The position numbers and the translations under genes are program-made. Below are positions 1-4,681 of a stretch of DNA of 8,924 bases, one piece after another (positions within the stretch are counted from its first letter, which is position 1; the number at the start of each line of letters is the position of its first letter). Source of the stretch: an uncultured Bacteroidota bacterium (GTDB taxonomy: Bacteria > Bacteroidota > Bacteroidia > Chitinophagales > Chitinophagaceae). Location of the stretch: contig CAIYVS010000182.1 in assembly GCA_903929655.1 (NCBI GenBank), positions 1-8,924 on the forward strand. Reading direction: 5' to 3'. The notes under the pieces were generated by a model. It did not search any database, was not told where the DNA came from, and saw nothing but the letters and a program-made list of their open reading frames with translations.

Positions 1-38
1 CTTCCGATCTCTTTCCCTACACGACGCTCTTCCGATCT
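1..38 (+). other. Illumina adapter remnant at contig end (artefact)
   Basis: These bases are not genomic. Positions 11-38 match the 3' 28 bases of the Illumina TruSeq read-1 adapter/primer, with the recognisable core ACACGACGCTCTTCCGATCT. Positions 1-10 (CTTCCGATCT) repeat the same adapter's 3' end, so two adapter ends are joined in tandem. Genomic sequence starts at about base 39. The window therefore begins at an untrimmed contig edge, and nothing upstream of the first gene can be read. Confidence 0.97.
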
Positions 39-39
39 C

Positions 40-1248
40 ATGAAAAATTACTGCAAGCACTTACTTGTTTTTATATTAATTAGTTCATTCGGATATGCAC
101 ATGCCCAAAGTGGCTGCACGGATCCTGCTGCTACTAATTATGATGCCGGAGCTACGACAAATGACGGTTCGTGCCTGTACTCTGTAACTCATAACACGCC
201 GGTTTTAAGAGGACAGTTATCTTCCATTATAACAGAGTCTTCCGGCCTTGTGTTGACAGACGGCAAATTATGGACCCACAATGACAGCGGGAATCCAAAC
301 GATATTTACAGCATTGATACTACAGACGGGCATACGTTACAAACCGTAACTATTGATAATTACCCCAACGTGGATTGGGAAGACATAGCTGCAGACAGCA
401 ACTACATCTACGTAGGAGATTTTGGCAACAATAATGGTACACGTACAGATTTGAAAATACTGAAGATCAAAAAAACGGATATCGGAACTGCTTCTGTTGT
501 GCATGTAAATGCACAGGCGATATCATTTGCTTATACAGATCAAACAAGTTTTACACCGAGTAATACGCATAATTTTGATTGCGAGTCTCTTATTGCAATA
601 AAAGATTCTCTTTATATTTTTACAAAGGACAGAGGGGATATGCAAACGAGAGTATATAAAATGCCTAAAATCCCCGGCACTTACAATCTTTCTCCTTATA
701 CCGGTTTTAATGTGAATGGACTTATTACCGGCGCAGACTATAACCCAAACACAAACGAAATTATACTTATTGGCTATTTAAGTGGTCATACTTATTCATT
801 TTTGTGGTTTCTGAATGATTTCAAAGGCGATATGTTCTTTTCAGGTAATAAACGAAGAATTGAGATAAGCAATGGTAAGGAATGGCAAACAGAGGGGGTA
901 TGCTTCATATCAAATAACCGTTTTTTTATATCATGCGAAAGCACTGACAGTATTGATGCGTCTCTTTTTGTAAGCGATAAAAGCTGGCTTTATACAAACG
1001 TACTAAAAAGCAACAGGTCAGTACAGCTCTGCTTCTATCCTAATCCTGTAAATAATGTTCTGTATATTGAAAATTTAAGATCAAATGCCAGCTACTCTAT
1101 TCAAAATATTTCAGGTCAAATTATCAAACAAGGTGTATTATATCCGGCTGATGATAAATTAGATTTGAATATGCTCGGCAAAGGCTTTTACATTTTGAAT
1201 ATTGAAAATCCTGAGGGGCTTAGCGCCAGATATAAAATAGTAAAGTAG
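40..1248 (+). CDS. Secreted T9SS cargo protein with Cys-pair motif and probable beta-propeller
   Basis: 402 residues. Residues 1-22 form a signal peptide (hydrophobic 8-19, cleavage after AHA). Residues 25-47 carry a 'GCTDPAATNYD...DGSC' motif with C26 and C45, a small repeat type common in secreted Bacteroidota proteins. The body (about 50-325) alternates short beta-like stretches and acidic loops, with 'WTHNDSG' and 'DWEDIA' motifs as in beta-propeller proteins of the SdiA-regulated/phytase-like kind; this fold is inferred. Residues 332-402 (start FYPNPVNN, then ISGQIIKQG and GKGFYILNI, end KIVK) form a type A T9SS C-terminal sorting domain, predicting passage through the outer membrane and anchoring or release at the surface. 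Enzymatic activity is not evident. The ATG lies two bases after adapter sequence, so no promoter or ribosome site is visible. The frame is open through the adapter to base 1, but the signal peptide supports the ATG at 40. Confidence 0.88.
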   Translation: MKNYCKHLLVFILISSFGYAHAQSGCTDPAATNYDAGATTNDGSCLYSVTHNTPVLRGQLSSIITESSGLVLTDGKLWTHNDSGNPNDIYSIDTTDGHTLQTVTIDNYPNVDWEDIAADSNYIYVGDFGNNNGTRTDLKILKIKKTDIGTASVVHVNAQAISFAYTDQTSFTPSNTHNFDCESLIAIKDSLYIFTKDRGDMQTRVYKMPKIPGTYNLSPYTGFNVNGLITGADYNPNTNEIILIGYLSGHTYSFLWFLNDFKGDMFFSGNKRRIEISNGKEWQTEGVCFISNNRFFISCESTDSIDASLFVSDKSWLYTNVLKSNRSVQLCFYPNPVNNVLYIENLRSNASYSIQNISGQIIKQGVLYPADDKLDLNMLGKGFYILNIENPEGLSARYKIVK

Positions 1249-1341
1249 GATGTGAAAGCCAGCACTTCATTCACATTTTGCCTCTTGAAGATACTCTATT
1301 GATTATTATTCCGCATTATGACACTTTTATAAGTTCATCAT

Positions 1342-1385
1342 AATTTAGTTCTGCCTGGCGTATTATTAGAATTTTGAACTAAATT
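1342..1385. promoter_or_regulatory. Perfect 10-bp inverted repeat upstream of START gene
   Basis: AATTTAGTTC (1342-1351) and GAACTAAATT (1376-1385) are exact reverse complements, separated by 24 bases and ending 24 bases before the START gene's ATG. It could be an operator for a dimeric regulator or a stem in the 5' leader. No T-run follows, so it is not a typical terminator. A near-match to the Bacteroidota -7 element (TAAATTTA, 1380-1387) overlaps the right arm. Function is inferred only. Confidence 0.35.
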
Positions 1386-1409
1386 TATGTCTATCCATCT
1401 CTACGTTAC

Positions 1410-2048
1410 ATGTTTAGAATAATTTTCATTTTGCTTTTAATGCCTGTATTTGTACAAGTGCATGCTCAAAATGCGTGGGAATTAAGAAAGGACAAAAACG
1501 GAATCAAAATATTTACTGCAAGACAAAACAATTCGAATTACAGGCTGGTAAAAGTGGAGTGCATGGTTGAGGCTAAATTATCGCAGCTGATTGCTTTGTT
1601 ATTTGATATAGACAAACACCACGAATGGGTATATGACACCAAATCGTCAGCGGTCTGCAAAAAGCTAAGCGATAGCGAAATGCTTTATTACTCTGAGGTT
1701 AGTGTACCATGGCCTTTTTGCAACCGTGATTTTGTGGCCCATTTAAAAGTGTGTGAAAAATCGCCCAGGGTGCTGTCGATTGAATCTCATGCCGAACCGG
1801 ATTATCTATGTAACAAGAAAAATTGTGTGAGGGTAAGAACATCGGATTCTTATTGGACAATCACATCCTTAAGCGATCATTCTCTTAAGATCGAGTATAT
1901 AATCAAGTTTGATCCGGGTGGGGCGATACCGGGATGGCTTATTAATATGTTTATTACGGATGGACCCTATGAAACTTTTAAAAACTTAAAAGAGCGTGTG
2001 CATGCGTCTAGCTACCAGAATGCACATTATTCATTTATCAAGGAATAA
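1410..2048 (+). CDS. Exported START-domain (lipid-binding-like) protein
   Basis: 212 residues. Residues 1-19 form a signal peptide (hydrophobic 4-15, cleavage after VHA, mature Q20), so the protein acts in the periplasm or at the envelope. Residues about 22-200 resemble a single START/Bet v1-like domain: 'WELRKDKNGIKIFTA' at the start, 'LLFDIDKHHEWVYD' (63-76), the typical 'PWPFCNRDF' (100-108, family pattern PWPxxxRDF), and a C-terminal helix after 'FDPGGAIPGWLINMF' (168-181), like the 'G.iP.wl.N' element of START proteins. START domains hold a hydrophobic ligand such as a lipid; the bacterial ligand is unknown. Length fits a single START domain plus signal peptide. The gene stands alone on its strand and converges with the DUF1801 gene, 31 bp between stop codons. 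No Shine-Dalgarno sequence precedes the ATG. Confidence 0.85.
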   Translation: MFRIIFILLLMPVFVQVHAQNAWELRKDKNGIKIFTARQNNSNYRLVKVECMVEAKLSQLIALLFDIDKHHEWVYDTKSSAVCKKLSDSEMLYYSEVSVPWPFCNRDFVAHLKVCEKSPRVLSIESHAEPDYLCNKKNCVRVRTSDSYWTITSLSDHSLKIEYIIKFDPGGAIPGWLINMFITDGPYETFKNLKERVHASSYQNAHYSFIKE

Positions 2049-2079
2049 TCGGGATTGCCTGGTAAGATACAGGACCCGT

Positions 2080-2502
2080 CTATACAGGGTATGCTTCGTT
2101 CATGCATTTCATGGATTCTGTCAGCAATTTTTTAAGTACTGCCATGTCTACATCGGCCAGCTTGCTTATGTAAAGACATGATCCCGAGGTTTTATGTTTG
2201 CCTAGCTTAGCCAGCAATGTCTCATAATTTTTTTTTGTGCCGCACATAACGTAGAGGGCAATATTCTGTTTACGTGGCGAAAACCCAATTCTGCACATAT
2301 CACCCTCATGGCCGCTTTCGTATTTATAATGATAAGAACCGAAACCTACAATGCTTGTACCCCACATTTTAGGATCTAAGCCTGTTACAGATTTCATTAT
2401 CTTAACCAATTCGAAACAGTCTTTACTTTTTTGTTCGGGCGTAACTGCTGATAAAAACTCTTTTACGCTTTTTTCATTGAGCTTTGTTTTTAATTCTGCC
2501 AT
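2080..2502 (-). CDS. DUF1801 domain protein
   Basis: 140 residues from the ATG at 2502. A GTG lies directly upstream in frame (2505-2503), so a start there would add one residue; the ATG is preferred. The protein has no signal peptide or membrane segment and is predicted cytosolic. It shows the DUF1801 pattern along its full length: an N-terminal helix region with 'MAELKTKLNEKSVKEFL', then 'MWGTSIVGFGSYHYKY' (46-61), 'GFSPRKQNIALYVM' (73-86) and 'LGKHKTSGSCLYISKLADVD' (100-119). The family is related in fold to frataxin-like/YdhG proteins; its biochemical role is unknown. It follows the TMEM175 gene on the same strand after 44 bases and is probably co-transcribed. The short spacer contains a 6-bp inverted repeat (ACAATA 2523-2528, TATTGT 2539-2544), too weak to call a terminator. 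Confidence 0.88.
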   Translation of the reverse strand: MAELKTKLNEKSVKEFLSAVTPEQKSKDCFELVKIMKSVTGLDPKMWGTSIVGFGSYHYKYESGHEGDMCRIGFSPRKQNIALYVMCGTKKNYETLLAKLGKHKTSGSCLYISKLADVDMAVLKKLLTESMKCMNEAYPV

Positions 2503-2546
2503 CACATTTATTATTTACTGACACAATATTAAGAATTTTATTGTAA

Positions 2547-3140
2547 TCACTTTTCGTCTTGTTCTGCAAGTGCCTGCTCTATCGCTTTGCTGGGCACGAT
2601 CCACATAACAGATACTGTAGCAAAGAGTAGGGCCGAAAGCAGCGGACTTATATATAGTGCAGTTGGTATTGAAACCATATATAAAAGCGTAGAGAGCGTA
2701 GTTTTAGGTTTGCTTTTCGCAAGGGCAAGCGTTATTCCCGTTTCTTTGGTGTAGGTTTTTTTTATCGCATTAGCAAGGATAGTAAAGGCCACACCACAAA
2801 ACAGGAGTAAAGCTCCATAAGCAGCAACTGTAATTTTATCGAAATTGCTTGCGCCCATCCAGCCTGTTACAAATGGCACCAATGAAAGGCAGAACAATAA
2901 AAACAAATTTGCCCACATTATAGCGCCATTCACTCTTTTTACCGTGTGTAGCAAATGATGGTGATTGACCCAATAAATGCCGATAAATACAAAACTTAAA
3001 ATATAGGAACACAGGGCGGGCCATAGTGGTTTTAATGCCTGCAGTGAGGTACCTTCCGGAATTTTTAATTCCAGGATCATGATGGTAATGATTATTGCCA
3101 GGACACCATCGCTAAAGGCCTCCAAACGTGATTTGTTCAT
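2547..3140 (-). CDS. TMEM175-family (DUF1211) potassium channel
   Basis: 197 residues, the usual size of the one-repeat bacterial TMEM175 proteins, which assemble as tetramers in the inner membrane and conduct K+. The signature is at the N-terminus: R5...F9-S10-D11-G12 leading into an Ile-rich first helix (GVLAIIITIMILEL, 12-25) that in this family lines the pore and gives selectivity through hydrophobic residues rather than a TVGYG filter. Further membrane segments lie at about 38-58, 72-95, 103-126, 150-163 and 166-183. The family 'YWVNHHHLL' element is at 56-64. The C-terminus is short and charged. The gene reads away from the hydrolase gene across a 97-bp spacer and probably leads a two-gene operon with the DUF1801 gene. 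No clear -7 element for this strand was found. Confidence 0.9.
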   Translation of the reverse strand: MNKSRLEAFSDGVLAIIITIMILELKIPEGTSLQALKPLWPALCSYILSFVFIGIYWVNHHHLLHTVKRVNGAIMWANLFLLFCLSLVPFVTGWMGASNFDKITVAAYGALLLFCGVAFTILANAIKKTYTKETGITLALAKSKPKTTLSTLLYMVSIPTALYISPLLSALLFATVSVMWIVPSKAIEQALAEQDEK

Positions 3141-3147
3141 TCTGCGT

Positions 3148-3155
3148 TATATTTG
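3148..3155 (+). promoter_or_regulatory. Candidate Bacteroidota -7 promoter element
   Basis: TATATTTG matches the Bacteroidota -7 consensus TAnnTTTG exactly and points toward the hydrolase gene, whose ATG is 83 bases downstream. A TTTG at 3132-3135 is only 12 bases upstream, shorter than the usual spacing to the -33 element, so the promoter is incomplete as read. Confidence 0.3.
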
Positions 3156-3164
3156 TTAAGTAAA

Positions 3165-3180
3165 TATACTTTTATACTTT
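3165..3180. repeat. Tandem TATACTTT direct repeat in divergent spacer
   Basis: Two exact, adjacent copies of TATACTTT (3165-3172 and 3173-3180) lie between the divergent TMEM175 and hydrolase genes. They are interlocked with two short inverted repeats, AAGTA/TACTT (3158-3171) and ACTTT/AAAGT (3176-3187). The position suits a shared regulator site, but the stretch is AT-rich and could be fortuitous. Confidence 0.4.
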
Positions 3181-3194
3181 GTAAAGTGAAAACG

Positions 3195-3201
3195 AAGGAG
3201 G
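3195..3201 (+). promoter_or_regulatory. Strong Shine-Dalgarno-like AAGGAGG before a mini-ORF
   Basis: AAGGAGG is a near-perfect anti-16S complement, unusual in a phylum that rarely uses Shine-Dalgarno sequences. It is 36 bases from the hydrolase ATG, too far to serve it directly, but lies 10 bases before another ATG (3212) that opens a nine-codon frame. No comparable motif precedes the other genes here. Confidence 0.35.
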
Positions 3202-3211
3202 CTTCAGGCCA

Positions 3212-3241
3212 ATGTATGTTTTAAACACACCCCGAATATGA
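3212..3241 (+). CDS. Possible nine-codon leader ORF (MYVLNTPRI)
   Basis: The ATG at 3212 opens a nine-codon frame, MYVLNTPRI, ending in TGA (3239-3241). That TGA overlaps the hydrolase ATG (3238-3240) as ATGA, the classic arrangement for translational coupling. A strong AAGGAGG sits 10 bases upstream. The peptide has no recognisable similarity and no run of one amino acid as in attenuator leaders. If translated it would deliver ribosomes straight to the hydrolase start. Short frames like this arise by chance, so the call rests on the combination of ribosome site, spacing and overlap. Confidence 0.25.
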   Translation: MYVLNTPRI

Positions 3242-3864
3242 AAAGGATATGCGTATTAATCGTTTTGCTGGTTTGTACAAATTTAGTACAGGCACAAAAA
3301 TATATTTTCTTCCTGCACAATTATTTCCTTGAGGTAGCGGGTGTGGAGGGTGTTCATCCTGAATATGGCAGCGCTGAATACCGGGAGATCCTAAATGATT
3401 TTACTAACGCAGGGTTTAATGTTATCAGTGAACTGAGGCATAGGAATACGGATGTAAAGGAATATGCGAGAAAGACCGTGAAACAGATTGATAGCTTGCT
3501 AAAAAGGGGCGTGCCAGCATCTAAAATAACGGTTATCGGGACTTCAAAAGGTGGTTATATTGCGATGTATGTTTCCAGCTATTTAAAGAATAAGGATGTT
3601 AATTTTGTTTTTATTGGATGCTGTGGCGAAGAAGACGAGGCTGCTATACCTGAAATAAATTTTTGCGGAAATATTTTATCAATTTATGAGAGAAGCGATG
3701 GGTCTGCGCGATCTTGTCTGAAACTGAAAGACAAGTCTTTAAATAAGGTAAGCCGGTTCAAGGAGGTTGAAGTGAATACGGGTTTAAAACATGGTTTTCT
3801 TTTTAAGGCATTAAAAGCCTGGATAGAACCATCGATAGCATGGGCAAATGGCAAATACGAATAA
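3238..3864 (+). CDS. Exported alpha/beta-hydrolase-like protein
   Basis: 208 residues. Residues 1-19 form a signal peptide (cleavage after VQA, mature Q20), placing it in the periplasm. The mature protein begins with a beta strand, 'KYIFFLHNYFLE' (21-32), then 'HPEYGSAEYREIL' (40-52) and 'FNVISELRHRNTD' (60-72), a pattern seen in small serine alpha/beta hydrolases. 'IGTSKGG' (100-106) is the nucleophile elbow GxSxG with S103 as the candidate nucleophile. H185 in 'TGLKHGFLF' and D154 (or E151) in 'YERSDGS' are plausible triad partners, assigned by position only. The length suits a minimal hydrolase without a lid. The substrate cannot be inferred. It is followed 32 bases later by the NAD(P)-binding gene on the same strand, probably in one transcript. 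Confidence 0.8.
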   Translation: MKRICVLIVLLVCTNLVQAQKYIFFLHNYFLEVAGVEGVHPEYGSAEYREILNDFTNAGFNVISELRHRNTDVKEYARKTVKQIDSLLKRGVPASKITVIGTSKGGYIAMYVSSYLKNKDVNFVFIGCCGEEDEAAIPEINFCGNILSIYERSDGSARSCLKLKDKSLNKVSRFKEVEVNTGLKHGFLFKALKAWIEPSIAWANGKYE

Positions 3865-3896
3865 GTGCAGTATTAAATTAATAAAATCAATCTGAA

Positions 3897-4559
3897 ATGA
3901 AAATAAGGGCAATAATTACCGGCGCAACGGGTATGGTGGGTGAGGGTGTTTTGCAGGAATGTTTGGAACATCCTGATGTGGAAGCAGTATTGGTATTGGG
4001 CAGAAAAACCTGTGGGGTGATCCATCCGAAGCTTAAAGAAATACTCCATGCTGATTTTTATGACTTATCTCCCATAGCAGATAAACTAAGCGGTTATAAT
4101 GCCTGTTTTTTCTGTTTGGGGAAATCTTCTGTAGGGATGAAAGAAGCAGATTACTATAAAGTTACTTATACATTGACATTGCATGTTGCTGATACGCTTG
4201 TGAAACGGAACCCGGATATGACATTCTGCTATATTTCGGGTGCGGCAACCGATAGCACAGAAAAGGGGCGCAGTATGTGGGCCAGGGTGAAGGGCAAAAC
4301 TGAAAATGACCTGATGAAATTGCCATTTAAGGCAGCATATAATTTCAGGCCGGGATTTATGCAGGCGGCAAACGGAGCAAAGAACACCCCGGTCTTATAT
4401 AAGGCTATGGCATGGATGTATCCTTTTTTCAGAGCTGTTCTTCCCAATTTTACTTGTACCCTAAAAGAAGTTGGCGTGGCCATGATCAAGGCTGCGAGCC
4501 AAGGGTATGAGAAAAAAATACTTGAGGTGAAGGATATTGTGGAACTGGCAAAGAGATAG
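3897..4559 (+). CDS. Atypical short-chain dehydrogenase / NAD(P)-binding protein
   Basis: 220 residues, cytosolic, no signal peptide. The Rossmann motif TGATGMVG (8-15; GxxGxxG type) follows the first strand, and R36 in 'LGRK' is placed to favour NADP. 'CYISGAATDS' (111-120) matches the serine-bearing strand of the fold. At the YxxxK position the sequence reads W128-A-R-V-K132, so lysine is kept but tyrosine is replaced. 'FRPGFMQ' (150-156) is the usual C-terminal substrate-side motif. The closest family I recognise is the atypical SDRs around HTATIP2/TIP30 and bacterial NAD(P)H-binding epimerase-like proteins. Catalysis is uncertain; it may act on NADPH by another route or as a binding or regulatory protein. 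It probably shares a transcript with the hydrolase upstream. Confidence 0.85.
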   Translation: MKIRAIITGATGMVGEGVLQECLEHPDVEAVLVLGRKTCGVIHPKLKEILHADFYDLSPIADKLSGYNACFFCLGKSSVGMKEADYYKVTYTLTLHVADTLVKRNPDMTFCYISGAATDSTEKGRSMWARVKGKTENDLMKLPFKAAYNFRPGFMQAANGAKNTPVLYKAMAWMYPFFRAVLPNFTCTLKEVGVAMIKAASQGYEKKILEVKDIVELAKR

Positions 4560-4561
4560 TC

Positions 4562-4591
4562 GTGATCTCGGATTCCAGAATAATCACTTTT
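4562..4591 (+). terminator. Weak intrinsic terminator candidate after SDR gene
   Basis: GTGAT (4562-4566) pairs with ATCAC (4583-4587), directly followed by TTTT (4588-4591), three bases after the SDR stop codon. An inner ATTC/GAAT pairing could extend the stem. The stem is short and the T-run only four long, so termination would be modest. Confidence 0.25.
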
Positions 4592-4594
4592 CGG

Positions 4595-4608
4595 GCATTA
4601 ATGCGCAT
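4595..4608. promoter_or_regulatory. Overlapping palindromes upstream of P-type ATPase
   Basis: GCATTAATGC (4595-4604) is a perfect 10-bp palindrome and overlaps a second one, ATGCGCAT (4601-4608), giving three alternating GCAT/ATGC half-sites. They lie about 75-90 bases upstream of the ATPase start, a plausible place for an operator. The binding protein is unknown. Confidence 0.35.
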
Positions 4609-4639
4609 GTCTGCGTTTCGAGGATATGAAAACTGATTT

Positions 4640-4676
4640 TTGTCATGTACTTAAAAACCGTATAATCGTAGGTTTG
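4640..4676 (+). promoter_or_regulatory. Promoter-like elements just before the ATPase start
   Basis: TAGGTTTG (4669-4676) fits the Bacteroidota TAnnTTTG -7 consensus and ends five bases before the ATPase ATG. A TATAAT (4661-4666) with TTGTCA (4640-4645, 15-base spacing) also resembles a sigma-70 promoter. Either would start the mRNA at or within about ten bases of the ATG, predicting a leaderless or nearly leaderless message. A TTTG at 4639-4642 is 26 bases from the -7 element, longer than usual. Confidence 0.35.
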
Positions 4677-4681
4677 CTACT

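Noticed and set aside
2058..2090. Short stems between the convergent START and DUF1801 genes as a bidirectional terminator
   Set aside because: Only 4-bp arms (CCTG/CAGG and ACCC/GGGT) without T-runs on either strand; too weak to annotate.
1996..2181. A plus-strand frame across the START/DUF1801 junction
   Set aside because: It overlaps the 3' ends of two well-supported genes and encodes nothing recognisable.
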